64,000 nt of DNA from Methanomassiliicoccaceae archaeon COG_1 (GCA_028561875.1 JAQQTI010000001.1:372001-436000); one strand, 5' to 3'. Shown: positions 43,547-52,835, numbered from the stretch's first letter. The notes: generated by a model from the sequence alone, not told the origin. A program made the numbers and translations.

Positions 43547-44692
43547 TCAGAACCTGTGGCCGCACCTGGGGCAGAGGCGGGCTTTATCCGGCACCTCCGC
43601 GCCACACCCCGGGCACTCAATGAATCCGGAGCTCACGTCCACGGTGCCGTCGGCATGACGGACCTCGTTGACGACTTCGCCATCGAACTCGCTCCCGCAT
43701 CTGGGGCAGACGGACGCGTCGGCCGGCACCTCCGCGCCGCAGTTGGAACACTCGAAGTAGTCCACCTTACGCCTCCTCATCCCCTCGGGGCGGTCTATGT
43801 ACGCACCGCATTTCCTGCACTGGATCTCTCCGGGGAGCACCACCGCGCCGCACTCGGCGCACCTGCCGTAACCCTGGGGATACAGGCGTCCGTCGTCCTC
43901 CATCTTGGCCCTCTTTCTGCTGATGGAGCGCCTCATGAGAGTCGCCAAAACCAGGATGAGGTAGTATACCACGGCGATGTAGGTCATGCAGACCAGGGCG
44001 CCGACGACGTAGACCTGCATGCTGCCGGTGTAGGCGTTGCCGTTAATGGTGGCGACGGCCAGGCTGTGCTCGACGGTGTCGTATGCCGTCTCGCCATCGG
44101 CGTTCGTCTCCGACGTTTGGACGGCCAGGTTGAAGTACCAGAGCCTGGAGTCGTCGACGGTCAAGGTGGTGGTACATGTGTTGCCCGACACAGTAAGCTC
44201 TTCGCGCTTCACATCATGGGGGGCGTAGATGGATTTGAACGAAACCATCGTGATTTCGCTGTAAAGGAGATAGGGGGTCCCTTTGCTACCGAATTCCGCG
44301 GTGTTGAAGCTCGCGGTGACAGTGACGGCCCCGCCGTCGCCGAAGTGGTATCTGATGTCCGTGAAGGCGTCGCCGTCGCCGTCCCCGGGGCCCTCGACGC
44401 TGTTCGAGCCAACGTAGGCCGGTCCAACGAGGAGTCCACCGACCACGGTCCCCAAGAGAACGAACAGCACGCCGAAGACGGCCTTGGTGCGGAAGTCGGC
44501 ACCTCCGAAATGGGGCAGTATGTAAGCGACCACTGCGATGATGAGCCAGCCCATCATGCTGCTGGCCATGCCGACGAGGTTCAGCAGAACCATGCCTATG
44601 GCCGCGGCGAGTAGCATCATGAGAACCTGCATGGCAGTGAGCGGGCCAACTTCGCGTTTGAGGAAGCGCATTAGGGGGGTGTTCCCGTTCAT
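43547..44692 (-). CDS. Membrane protein with three C-terminal zinc ribbons
   Basis: The 381-residue protein has three hydrophobic segments near the N-terminus (residues 20-90), an extracytoplasmic beta-rich region of about 130 residues, another membrane segment near 230-255, and a cytoplasmic tail of three zinc ribbons, with CxxC pairs in GRCAECGA/CRKCG, ECSNCGAE/CPRCGSE and ECPGCGAE/CPRCGHR. Such multi-ribbon membrane proteins are common in this archaeal group; their role is unknown. The start at 44692 lies after a pyrimidine-rich leader without an obvious Shine-Dalgarno sequence. Confidence 0.75.
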   Translation of the reverse strand: MNGNTPLMRFLKREVGPLTAMQVLMMLLAAAIGMVLLNLVGMASSMMGWLIIAVVAYILPHFGGADFRTKAVFGVLFVLLGTVVGGLLVGPAYVGSNSVEGPGDGDGDAFTDIRYHFGDGGAVTVTASFNTAEFGSKGTPYLLYSEITMVSFKSIYAPHDVKREELTVSGNTCTTTLTVDDSRLWYFNLAVQTSETNADGETAYDTVEHSLAVATINGNAYTGSMQVYVVGALVCMTYIAVVYYLILVLATLMRRSISRKRAKMEDDGRLYPQGYGRCAECGAVVLPGEIQCRKCGAYIDRPEGMRRRKVDYFECSNCGAEVPADASVCPRCGSEFDGEVVNEVRHADGTVDVSSGFIECPGCGAEVPDKARLCPRCGHRF

Positions 44693-44753
44693 ATTCTATC
44701 GGCAGGCCCCATCCTGTAGTACGATAAAACCGTTGGTACTGCGGGTCCGGGAA

Positions 44754-45620
44754 TTATAGGCGGCCGGCTCTCCCGAAGGCCGGCGTTCGGTGTAGTTTCG
44801 GCGGCTGGCACCGGGGGCACCAGCAGGCGCTCCGGCCGCCCACAACCGATCTGATCATCGGTGTTCCGCAGCGGACGCATGGGAGCCCCCCGTGCCCGTA
44901 CGCCTGTAGGCAGTCGGAGCTGCGGTAGCCCCTCCCTCCCGACTCAAGATACTGCTCCGGCGACATGGCATTCTCCGAGATAGCCCGTGATACAATCCTC
45001 GGTATCTGCGTAGCGAGTCTTTTCCACTGCAGGGTAGTGACCTCGCAGCAGGGCGTGAGGGGGTTGATTCTAGCCCCGAAAAGAGACTCGTCAGTGTAGA
45101 TGTTTCCCAGCCCGGCGACCACAGACTGATCAAGCAGGGCGCTCTTCAACGCCATTCTCCTGTTTCCGAGCATGCCCTTGAGGTATCTCCAATCCACGGT
45201 AGAGTCATCCGGCTCCGGACCGAGGGCGTTGATACCCGAGGTGTCCTCCTCCCCGTCCTCGAAAAGCCACATTCTCCCGAACCTTCTCTGGTCGGCGTAT
45301 CTAAGGATGCAACCATCATTGAGAGTAATCTCGAGTCTGGTCCATCTCATCTCGGGACGCTCCGGCGGGGAGACAGTCATCTGTCCGGACATGCGGAAGT
45401 GGATATCTACGTGCGCCCCGCTGTCCAGGCTCCATACCAGGAACTTCCCGCGGCGGCCGACGGACTCGACCCTCCTGCCCACCAGGCTCTCTGCGAAACC
45501 ATTCTCGGAGGGGTGGGCTATTAGCTTGCTGCACCGCACGTTGACGGACTCGACCCTCCTGCCGATCAGCATCGGACCGACGCATCTCCTCACGGTCTCT
45601 ATCTCGGGCAGCTCGGGCAT
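44754..45620 (-). CDS. mutM: Formamidopyrimidine-DNA glycosylase (Fpg/MutM)
   Basis: MutM removes oxidised purines such as 8-oxoguanine and then cuts the strand. Starting at 45620 the protein begins MPELPEIETV, whose proline (after Met removal) is the Schiff-base nucleophile and Glu the acid; RRGKFLVW near residue 53, the H2TH motif VAGLGNIYTDESLF near 165-178 and the C-terminal zinc finger (CVRC...CPRC) complete the enzyme. A longer reading from 45644 would hide the catalytic proline. Archaea normally lack MutM, so this is probably of bacterial origin. The TATA box at 45646-45655 implies a leaderless message. Confidence 0.93.
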   Translation of the reverse strand: MPELPEIETVRRCVGPMLIGRRVESVNVRCSKLIAHPSENGFAESLVGRRVESVGRRGKFLVWSLDSGAHVDIHFRMSGQMTVSPPERPEMRWTRLEITLNDGCILRYADQRRFGRMWLFEDGEEDTSGINALGPEPDDSTVDWRYLKGMLGNRRMALKSALLDQSVVAGLGNIYTDESLFGARINPLTPCCEVTTLQWKRLATQIPRIVSRAISENAMSPEQYLESGGRGYRSSDCLQAYGHGGLPCVRCGTPMIRSVVGGRSACWCPRCQPPKLHRTPAFGRAGRL

Positions 45621-45645
45621 ACAGGGCGGGAACCGCGCCCACACC

Positions 45646-45655
45646 TTTTATAATC
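45646..45655. promoter_or_regulatory. TATA box between mutM and the GTPase gene
   Basis: TTTTATAATC reads as a TATA element in both directions, about 26 bases before the mutM ATG and 36 before the GTPase start; one or both genes may use it. Confidence 0.5.
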
Positions 45656-45690
45656 GCGCATTATAGACGTCTGGAGAGGGAGGTGAACGC

Positions 45691-46797
45691 GTGCCCACAA
45701 TCGACGACGAGATCGAGGCCCTTGAGAGGGAAGTCTCGAACACGAAGAGGAACAAAGCCACCGAGGCCCACATCGGCAAGCTCAAGGCGAAGATCGCCAA
45801 GCTGTCAGCCGAGAAGGAGAAGCGCATAACCTCCAAAGGTGGGAATGCCAAGGGCTTTTACGTCAAGAAGGCGGGTAATGCCACCGTCGCCCTCGTCGGG
45901 TTCCCGTCAGTAGGGAAGTCCACCCTGCTGAACCAGCTCACCGGCGCCAAGTCCGAGGTCGGAGCTTACCACTTCACCACCCTTGACGTCGTGCCTGGGG
46001 TCATGCTGTACAACCATGCGCAGATCCAGATTCTCGACATGCCCGGCCTGATCAAAGACGCCTCCCGTGGCAAGGGCCGCGGCAGAGAGGTCATCGCGGC
46101 GGCGCGGTCGGCGGACGTAATCCTCCTCGTGGACGATGTCTTCCAACCCGACCTCAGCGTACTGCTCAGGGAGCTGTACAACTCCGCCATCAGGCTCAAC
46201 CAGTCCCCGCCGGACGTGAACATCACGACGACGGCGTCGGGCGGAATCATCGTGATGCCCACCCTTCCCCTGAAGAAGATTTCTGTGGACACCGTGAAGG
46301 ACATGGTGGCCGCCTACGGGCACATCAACTGCGTGGTGGTTATCCGCGAGGACATCGATGTGGAGCAGATGCTCGACGTCCTCGCCGGGAATCGGGTGTA
46401 CATCAAGGCGGTTCTGGCCATCAATAAGGTGGACATCGCGAAGCCGGGCATGCTCGAAGCCGCACAGGCCATGTATCCGGAGCTCGAGTCGGTGGGGATC
46501 TCCGCGGCCACGGGATACAACATGGACGCTCTGAAACAGAAGATCTACGATACCATTGACATGATCCGCATCTATCTAAAGCCGCAGGGGCAGGAGGCAG
46601 ACATGGAGGAACCGATGATCGTCAAGCGTGGGAACACCGTCGGAGACGTCTGCGAACTCATCCACAGGGATTTCATGAACACGTTCCGCTACGCCATGGT
46701 CTGGGGGAATAGCGCGAAGTTCCCCGGACAGAAGGTAGGGATGGACCACGTGGTGGATGATGAGGACATCCTCTGCATCATCGTAAGGAGGTCGTGA
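45691..46797 (+). CDS. DRG-type GTPase (OBG/Rbg family)
   Basis: A 368-residue developmentally-regulated GTP-binding protein homologue, conserved from archaea to man and linked to ribosomes. After an N-terminal helical region (1-55) come G1 GFPSVGKST near 70, G2/G3 FTTLDVVPG and LDMPGLIKDASRGKGRG, and G4 AINKVD near 250; the inserted S5D2L domain and a C-terminal TGS domain (about 295-368) complete it. The start is a GTG at 45691, supported by a Shine-Dalgarno sequence (GGGAGGTG, 45679-45686). Confidence 0.94.
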   Translation: MPTIDDEIEALEREVSNTKRNKATEAHIGKLKAKIAKLSAEKEKRITSKGGNAKGFYVKKAGNATVALVGFPSVGKSTLLNQLTGAKSEVGAYHFTTLDVVPGVMLYNHAQIQILDMPGLIKDASRGKGRGREVIAAARSADVILLVDDVFQPDLSVLLRELYNSAIRLNQSPPDVNITTTASGGIIVMPTLPLKKISVDTVKDMVAAYGHINCVVVIREDIDVEQMLDVLAGNRVYIKAVLAINKVDIAKPGMLEAAQAMYPELESVGISAATGYNMDALKQKIYDTIDMIRIYLKPQGQEADMEEPMIVKRGNTVGDVCELIHRDFMNTFRYAMVWGNSAKFPGQKVGMDHVVDDEDILCIIVRRS

Positions 46798-46834
46798 CCT
46801 CGCCCTCTTCATCGGAGGAATACAGGGGCCGTGC

Positions 46835-47707
46835 TTACCACAGAACGGCCGTCGGGGAGGGGTCGGAAGGTGCCCCTGCACGGCCGTATTCGTCTCGCGT
46901 ATAAGCGGTTACGCAGGGCCGCACCAGAATTCGTGCGCGTCTGATATGCAAGTCGACTTCGGCGAGCATCCCGTCGAATGTCGATACCCGTGCGGACCTG
47001 TCAGCTGGTATGCCAAGCGACTTCATCGCTTCGCAGGTCGGCACCCCAATCGCCACTTTGAAGACCTTCTCGAGCGCGGCATCCGCCCGCTCTTCGCCGT
47101 ACCTCCCGCGAATCTGCCTCGCGAAGTTCCGTGCGGACATCGGGCTAGTCATGAGGAGCGCGTCAAGCCCCCCCTCCATCACCGCCCTCATCAGCGTTTC
47201 TGTCTCTGCGGTCGCTTCCGCCGGCGCGAGGCGGTATACTGCCACGTCGAACACCGCGGCCCCTGCCGCCTCGAGCATGTCGACGATCTTCCCGTCCCCG
47301 GAGTCGGACCTCATGAGAACGACCGTCCTTCCTCCGACCTCTCCGGCGAGCGCCTCGGCGATGCCGACGCCAGAGTACTTCTCTGGCACGACGTCCGCCC
47401 TGTGCCCCGTCCTTTCGAACAGGCGCTCCGCAGTGCTTGGTCCGGTGCAGGCGATATTTGTCCTGTAGAGCATGTCTCCTAGGTCAGGGTACTCCTCCGC
47501 GCACCTGTCTATCGCGGTGATCGATCCGAACACGGTGAAGTACGCCAGCCCTGACATCACGAGGTCGTGCGCGGCGCGTATCTGCAGGCCATCTCCGCGC
47601 ACCACCTCGACGGACGGCGCAGCTAGCGCGTCGAATCCCCATTTCCGGCAGGCCTCGAGTGACTCGGGGATCCTGTCGCGGGGGCGGGTGAACCCCACCG
47701 TGGTCAT
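46835..47707 (-). CDS. hemD: Uroporphyrinogen-III synthase
   Basis: HemD inverts ring D and cyclises hydroxymethylbilane to uroporphyrinogen III. The family is weakly conserved, but the first residues (TVGFTRPRDRIPESL), the SITAIDRCAEE and GPSTAERL stretches, VVLMRSDSGDG near 128 and LLMTSPMSARNF near 183 fit the two-domain fold. The body ends near residue 255; a further 35 residues (ILVRPCVTAYTRDEYG onwards) look non-family. It is the last gene of the hem operon, overlapping cobA by four bases. Confidence 0.88.
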   Translation of the reverse strand: MTTVGFTRPRDRIPESLEACRKWGFDALAAPSVEVVRGDGLQIRAAHDLVMSGLAYFTVFGSITAIDRCAEEYPDLGDMLYRTNIACTGPSTAERLFERTGHRADVVPEKYSGVGIAEALAGEVGGRTVVLMRSDSGDGKIVDMLEAAGAAVFDVAVYRLAPAEATAETETLMRAVMEGGLDALLMTSPMSARNFARQIRGRYGEERADAALEKVFKVAIGVPTCEAMKSLGIPADRSARVSTFDGMLAEVDLHIRRARILVRPCVTAYTRDEYGRAGAPSDPSPTAVLW

Positions 47708-48450
47708 ATCAGATCGCCCAGGGTCCTCCTGAGCTGGACGACGGTCCCCACGATGATGATTCCGGGGGCTTCCAGCCCCTCTCTCTCGACGGTTCCGGCG
47801 AGGTCCGACACGGTTGTTACGGCGACCTTCTGCTCCGAGGTGGACCCCTTCGAGATGATCGCGGCGGGGAAGTCCGCTGCCATGCCGCCGTCCATCAGGC
47901 CCTCCGAGATGATCGCGGCGTTCCCCAGCCCCATGAGGATCACAAGTGTGCCGTGCCCGGCGACAAGGCTCTGCCAGTCAATGTGGCCCCCCATGCGGCC
48001 GTCCTTTTCGTGACCGGTGACGAATGTCACGAGCGAGGCATGGTCCCTGTGCGTCACCGGTATGCCTGCGAGCTCGGGCACGGAGATCGCCGAACTCACA
48101 CCCGGTACGACGTGCACATCGATGCCAGCCCTCCGGAGCTCCTCCGCCTCCTCTGCACCGCGCCCGAAGAGGAACGGGTCGCCGCCCTTGAGGCGGACCA
48201 CGGTTTTCCCCTCCTGCGCGTACTTCACAAGGAGGTTGTTGGTCTCCCTCTGACTGAGATGATGATCGCTACTTCTCTTCCCGGCGTCGATGAGCTCCGC
48301 GCCCGCCCTGCACTCCTTGAGAAGTTCGGGGTTGGCGAGAGCATCGTACATGACGACATCCGCCCTCCTGAGTGCCTCTAGACCCTTAACGGTGACGAGA
48401 CCGAGGTCGCCCGGGCCGGCTCCGACGAGGTATACCGCGCTCGTGTTCAT
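47704..48450 (-). CDS. cobA: Uroporphyrinogen-III C-methyltransferase
   Basis: CobA (SumT) adds two methyl groups from AdoMet to make precorrin-2, diverting uroporphyrinogen III to F430, siroheme and B12. The 248-residue protein has the signatures VGAGPGDLGLVTVKG (10-24), DALANPELL, VVRLKGGDPFLFGRG near 85 and VVPGVSSAISVPELAGIPVTHR near 113. The dehydrogenase for the next step is encoded separately at 21078. Four-base overlaps join it to hemC and hemD. Confidence 0.95.
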   Translation of the reverse strand: MNTSAVYLVGAGPGDLGLVTVKGLEALRRADVVMYDALANPELLKECRAGAELIDAGKRSSDHHLSQRETNNLLVKYAQEGKTVVRLKGGDPFLFGRGAEEAEELRRAGIDVHVVPGVSSAISVPELAGIPVTHRDHASLVTFVTGHEKDGRMGGHIDWQSLVAGHGTLVILMGLGNAAIISEGLMDGGMAADFPAAIISKGSTSEQKVAVTTVSDLAGTVEREGLEAPGIIIVGTVVQLRRTLGDLI

Positions 48451-49313
48451 CCCTTCCCCAATAGCTTCGTGGCAATCTTCGGAATTCTGTCATTCAGTTC
48501 GGACAGAGGGAACTCCTCGCACACCCTAATGGGGGCGGGACCGTAATCGAACGACACGCCGATGATGCGGATTTTCCTGCGGTCGACCTCGGCGTTGATG
48601 CCGATTGGCGAGGAACACCCTGCACCCATGAGGCGGAGGATCTCCCTCTCCGCGGACACCTCGGTGCGGGTCTTCTCGTCGTCTACCTTCTTGAGAATCT
48701 CCCGGACCTCCGTGTCCTCGGCGCGGCATTCGACGGCGATGGTGCCCTGTCCGGCGGCGGGGACCATCTTCATCTTGCTTACCGGGTGGGCGCCGTCCTC
48801 CCATCCCATGCGTTGTAGCCCGGCCATGGAGACGATTACCGCGTGCACCTCGCCCTGGTCGACCATGTTCAGCCTGGTCTGCAGGTTCCCGCGCACATCC
48901 TTGATTCTCACCTTGGGGTCTATGGTGCGCATGAGCCTCTGCCTCCTCACGCTCGAGGTGCCGATGATGGCGCCGCAAGCGAGATCTTCGAGGGCGAGGG
49001 GCACGATGGCATCGGAGGGGTCGTCCCGGGGGAGGACCGCACCTATCGTGAGGCGGGGGTCCATACTCACGGGGACATCCTTGAGCGAGTTCACGGAGAC
49101 GTCGATCCTCCTCTCTATGAGCGCCTCGTCGAGCTCGCGCACGAACGCGCCGATGCCCCCCATCTCCCGAAGGGGCGTCTCCTGATCCCTGTCGCCTGCG
49201 GAGGTGATGCCGACGACCTCTACCTCCACGCCGGGGCACTCCTCACCCATGTACTCCTTGAATATTTCGGTCTGGCGCATAGCCAGCTGGCTCTCCCTTG
49301 TCCCCGCTCTCAA
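48447..49313 (-). CDS. hemC: Porphobilinogen deaminase
   Basis: HemC links four porphobilinogens into hydroxymethylbilane. The dipyrromethane cofactor cysteine is in LMGAGCSSPIG, and GTSSVRRQ, VRGNLQTRL and DVSVNSLKDVP mark the substrate site. I place the start at the TTG at 49311-49313 (giving MRAGTRESQLAMRQ, as in the family); this codon overlaps the hemL stop codon, keeping the coupled order. The longer open reading from 49346 would overlap hemL by 37 bases. Confidence 0.92.
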   Translation of the reverse strand: MRAGTRESQLAMRQTEIFKEYMGEECPGVEVEVVGITSAGDRDQETPLREMGGIGAFVRELDEALIERRIDVSVNSLKDVPVSMDPRLTIGAVLPRDDPSDAIVPLALEDLACGAIIGTSSVRRQRLMRTIDPKVRIKDVRGNLQTRLNMVDQGEVHAVIVSMAGLQRMGWEDGAHPVSKMKMVPAAGQGTIAVECRAEDTEVREILKKVDDEKTRTEVSAEREILRLMGAGCSSPIGINAEVDRRKIRIIGVSFDYGPAPIRVCEEFPLSELNDRIPKIATKLLGKG

Positions 49314-50584
49314 CTCTTCACCTTCCTGAGGAACGACTCGAAGCACCCGGCAACCCTATCGCAGGCCTCCTCGCCGTGTGCCACGGAGAGAAAAGACACC
49401 TCCATAGATCCGGGCGCCATGTAGATGCCGTGGTCGAGCATGTACGAGAACATCCTCCCGAACATCCTGGTGTCAGCCGTTTGCGCTTCGATACCATCCG
49501 CTACTCCATCCACCCCGAAGTAAACGGAGAACTCCGAGGCGACGGACTGTACGCAGCCCCTCGTATGAGAATCCTCGAGGGCGTCTCTCATCCTCGCGGT
49601 GAGGTCCAGCGTCCTTTTTTCTAGGCGTGCGTACCTGTCTTTGACCGACATGATTTCTATCGTTTCTAAACCTGCTGTGGCGGAGATTGGGTTTCCAGCG
49701 AACGTGCCCGCGGCATAGACCGGGCCGGCGGGCGCGACGTTCTCCATTATCTCCCTTCTCCCGGCGAAGGCGCCGGCGGGGTAGCCACCGCCGATGATCT
49801 TGCCTAGGGTGGCCAGGTCGGGGGTGACGCCGTATCTGCCCTGGGCGCTGTTCGCGCCGAGTCTGTAACCGGTGATGACCTCGTCGAAGATCAGCAGGAC
49901 GCCGTGCCGCTTGGTTATCCTGCGCATATCCTCGAGGTACCCTCTTTTAGGGGGGACCACGCCGATATTCCCGAGCACTGGCTCCATGATGACGGCGGCG
50001 ATGTTCTCGTTCTTGTCAAGCAGCCTCTCGAAGGAATCAGCGTCGTTGTATTCCACCAGGTGGGTGTTCAGCACGTCCTCCTCGGGCACGCCCTTCGACG
50101 ACGGCAGGCCGTTCACCGACCCGGAGCCGGCGGCCACGAGCACGGTGTTGTGCGCCCCGTGGAATCCGCCGTTCATCTTCACGATGCCCTTTCTCCCGGT
50201 GTATCCGCGGGCGAGGCGGATGCAATGCATTGTCGCCTCCGTACCGGAGTTGGTCAGCCTGACCATCTCTGCGCAGGGGAGGGTCTCAGTGATCTTCTCG
50301 ATTAGCCTGGTCTCCTGCTCGGAGGGGGCGCCGAACACGCTTCCCCTGCGAATCTGCTCTCTTACCGCTTTAGCGACCCTCGCGCAGGAGTGGCCGGCGA
50401 TGAGCGGGCCGTACGCCATGCACAGATCGATGTATTCGTTGCCGTCGACGTCGGTGATCATGCACCCTGCACCCGACTCCATAACGATGGGGAAGGGTTC
50501 GAATGCTCTCACCGGGGAGGAAACCCCGCCGGGAGCGATATTCACGAGTTTCGCGTATTCTGCCTCAGAGTTCGTGCGCGCCAT
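49310..50584 (-). CDS. hemL: Glutamate-1-semialdehyde 2,1-aminomutase
   Basis: HemL converts glutamate-1-semialdehyde to 5-aminolevulinate with pyridoxal phosphate. The 424-residue protein has the fold type I pattern: LTNSGTEATMHCIRLARG near 118, GGFHGAHNTVLVAAGS near 143, FDEVITGYRLG near 232, and the PLP lysine in TLGKIIGGGYPAGAF near 262. It lies directly downstream of hemB, one base apart, and its product feeds that enzyme. Confidence 0.96.
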   Translation of the reverse strand: MARTNSEAEYAKLVNIAPGGVSSPVRAFEPFPIVMESGAGCMITDVDGNEYIDLCMAYGPLIAGHSCARVAKAVREQIRRGSVFGAPSEQETRLIEKITETLPCAEMVRLTNSGTEATMHCIRLARGYTGRKGIVKMNGGFHGAHNTVLVAAGSGSVNGLPSSKGVPEEDVLNTHLVEYNDADSFERLLDKNENIAAVIMEPVLGNIGVVPPKRGYLEDMRRITKRHGVLLIFDEVITGYRLGANSAQGRYGVTPDLATLGKIIGGGYPAGAFAGRREIMENVAPAGPVYAAGTFAGNPISATAGLETIEIMSVKDRYARLEKRTLDLTARMRDALEDSHTRGCVQSVASEFSVYFGVDGVADGIEAQTADTRMFGRMFSYMLDHGIYMAPGSMEVSFLSVAHGEEACDRVAGCFESFLRKVKS

Positions 50585-50585
50585 C

Positions 50586-51557
50586 TCATTCCCTCAGCCT
50601 GCGGGCCATCTTCTCCGCGTAGTAGGTAACTATCATGTCCGCGCCCGCCCTCTTGATGCCGAGCAGGGATTCCTCCATCACGCGGTTCTCGTCAATCCAC
50701 CCGTTGGCCGCCGCCGCCTTTATCATGGCGTACTCGCCCGAGACCTGGTAGGCGCACAACGGGTAGGGGAACGTGTCGGCCGCCTCGCGAACGATGTCGA
50801 GGTATGGGCCAGCGGGCTTAACCATGACGATGTCCGCCCCCTCCTCGATGTCCGCTGCGATCTCCCTCAGCGCCTCACGGCGGTTGGAGGGAGCCATCTG
50901 GTATCCCGCCCTGTCCCCCTTATCGGGGGCGGAGTTAGCAATGTCCCTGAACGGGCCGTAGTAGGCGCTTTGGTACTTGGCGCTGTATGCCATTATCGGC
51001 GTGTCCTCGAATCCGGCGTCGTCGAGGGCCGCCCTTATGGCGGCAATCTGACCATCCATCATCCCGCTGGGGGAGATGATGTCCGCGCCAGCGCGGGCCT
51101 GCGATACGGCAATCCTGCCGTAGAGCTCCACGGTCCCGTCGTTATCCACCCGCCCGTCCCTGCAGAGGATGCCGCAGTGGCCATGGTCGGTGTACTCGCA
51201 CATGCACAGGTCTGCTATGACCAGGAGGTCCGAGCTATCCTTCAGGCCGCGAACCGCCTTTTGAACCACGCCGTTCTCGGCGTAGGCCTGGGAGCCGGCG
51301 GCATCCTTGCGTTTCGGGATTCCGAAGACCAGGACGGAGGAGACCCCGCTCCCCTCGATGCCCCCGGCGATTTCCTCATAGTCCTTCAGTGCCCAAGTGG
51401 GAACGTCTGGCATGGATTCCGTGGCCCTCGGTCTGTCGAGGTTCTCATCGAAGAACACGGGCAGGACGAGGTTCTCCGGGGAGAGTCTCGTCTCGCAAAC
51501 CAGGTCCCGCATTCCCTTAGTCTTCCTGAGTCTTCTGAGCCTTGTTTCTGGATACAT
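50586..51557 (-). CDS. hemB: 5-aminolevulinate (delta-ALA) dehydratase
   Basis: HemB condenses two aminolevulinates into porphobilinogen. The 323-residue protein shows the zinc-cysteine segment DLCMCEYTDHGHCGIL near 117-132 and the two Schiff-base lysines in YSAKYQSAYYGPFRDI near 195 and VMVKPAGPYLDI near 247. The three metal cysteines indicate the Zn-dependent form. Its first 41 bases overlap the end of hemA. Confidence 0.96.
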   Translation of the reverse strand: MYPETRLRRLRKTKGMRDLVCETRLSPENLVLPVFFDENLDRPRATESMPDVPTWALKDYEEIAGGIEGSGVSSVLVFGIPKRKDAAGSQAYAENGVVQKAVRGLKDSSDLLVIADLCMCEYTDHGHCGILCRDGRVDNDGTVELYGRIAVSQARAGADIISPSGMMDGQIAAIRAALDDAGFEDTPIMAYSAKYQSAYYGPFRDIANSAPDKGDRAGYQMAPSNRREALREIAADIEEGADIVMVKPAGPYLDIVREAADTFPYPLCAYQVSGEYAMIKAAAANGWIDENRVMEESLLGIKRAGADMIVTYYAEKMARRLRE

Positions 51558-52809
51558 CGTATTGCTCCGATAATCTGATCCCGAGCAGCTTTGCGGCCGC
51601 CTCGCAGGTCTCCCTGTCGCCGTCGATGGCTGCCTTGCGCAGGTTCTTGATGAACTCCGCGCTTATCATCTTCACTATCGAGTGTGACATGTCTTCAATG
51701 ACCTTGTCGCAGGAGCTGTCGCCGATGGCGCACTTTGCACGCTCGGCTTCCTCGCGACGGATTCTCTCGCATTCCATGCTGTACTCGCGGATTACGGCGT
51801 TGGCCTCCCGGGTCTTGCGCTCGTCCTCAATCCGGGCCATCTCCTGGCGGATAATCCTCTCCGCCCGGGATATCTCGCCCTTCCGCCGGGCCACGTTCTC
51901 CGCGGCGATGGCATCGAGGGAGGCCATGGTGAACAGCTTGACGTTGTCGATGGAGGTGACCTTCTCCGAGGTGTTCACCGGGAGGGAAACGTCGATGATC
52001 AGGAGCGGTTTCTCTGGACGCTGGCACATGGCGCTGACTACCACATCGAGGGTGATTACGTCATGCGTCGCGGAGGTGGCGACAAGAACCACGTCGCTCC
52101 GGGCGACCATGTCCACCAGGCGATCCATCTTCACCGCCATGCCGTCCAGTTCCTTGGCCAGCTCCAGCGCCCTCTCGAACGTCCTGTTGGTGACGAATAC
52201 GGTCTCCGGACCCTTGCCCACGAGGTTCTTGGCGATCACGCCCGCCATGTCGCCGGCACCGACAATCGCTATGGACTTCCCGTCCAGCGTGCCGATCTCC
52301 TTTTCGGCTAGCTCGATGGCGGCGTAGCCGACGGACACCGCGCCCTTATTGAGATCGGTCTCCGTTCTCACCCTCTTGCCGACGATGATGGCGTTGTTGA
52401 ACAGGGCGTACAGTATCTTACCAACGTGCCCGGTCTCCCGCGCCCTCATGAATGCGTCGCGGATCTGGTGCTGGATCTGGTCCTCGCCGACGATGAGGGA
52501 GTCCATGCCGCACACGACGGAGAAGAGGTGCCTGATGCAATCATCGTCCTGGAGGATGTACCAGAAGTTGCGGCCGTCGTAGGGGATCGTCTTCCTCATG
52601 GCCTTCTCGAGGAGGAGGCGGGCTCCGTGGTTATCCTCGGTAGCTACGTACGCCTCGAGGCGATTGCACGTGCGGATGACGACATACTCGTCGATCACGT
52701 CGCTCCCGTCGAGTATGCCGTCGATGCCCCCCTCTATCCATGGCAGAATCTCGTTGAGGTGGCCTATCCCTCCGGCGGAGGCATGGGTCACGTGCAGGCT
52801 GACCAACAT
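51517..52809 (-). CDS. hemA: Glutamyl-tRNA reductase
   Basis: HemA reduces glutamyl-tRNA to glutamate-1-semialdehyde, the entry to tetrapyrroles by the C5 route. Starting at 52809 (MLVSLHVTH) the nucleophilic cysteine is C48 in VIRTCNRLE; GEDQIQHQIRDAF near 107 and the NADPH fold VGAGDMAGVIAKNL near 170 follow, then a long C-terminal dimerisation helix (AERIIRQEMARIEDERKTRE). I prefer this start to earlier ones at 52845 and 52857 because it matches the family and a minus-strand TATA element (GTATATACC, 52836-52844) lies about 30 bases before it. It leads the operon hemA-B-L-C-cobA-hemD. Confidence 0.93.
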   Translation of the reverse strand: MLVSLHVTHASAGGIGHLNEILPWIEGGIDGILDGSDVIDEYVVIRTCNRLEAYVATEDNHGARLLLEKAMRKTIPYDGRNFWYILQDDDCIRHLFSVVCGMDSLIVGEDQIQHQIRDAFMRARETGHVGKILYALFNNAIIVGKRVRTETDLNKGAVSVGYAAIELAEKEIGTLDGKSIAIVGAGDMAGVIAKNLVGKGPETVFVTNRTFERALELAKELDGMAVKMDRLVDMVARSDVVLVATSATHDVITLDVVVSAMCQRPEKPLLIIDVSLPVNTSEKVTSIDNVKLFTMASLDAIAAENVARRKGEISRAERIIRQEMARIEDERKTREANAVIREYSMECERIRREEAERAKCAIGDSSCDKVIEDMSHSIVKMISAEFIKNLRKAAIDGDRETCEAAAKLLGIRLSEQYDVSRNKAQKTQED

Positions 52810-52835
52810 CTGATCTTGCCTGTATTGCCTCGGCG

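Noticed and set aside
43493-44614. Plus-strand open frame of 373 codons
   Set aside because: Antisense to the zinc-ribbon membrane protein; rich in His, Asp and Val as expected for the complement of that gene.
49872-51578. Plus-strand open frame of 568 codons
   Set aside because: It lies opposite hemL and hemB, both unmistakable; the translation has no family features.
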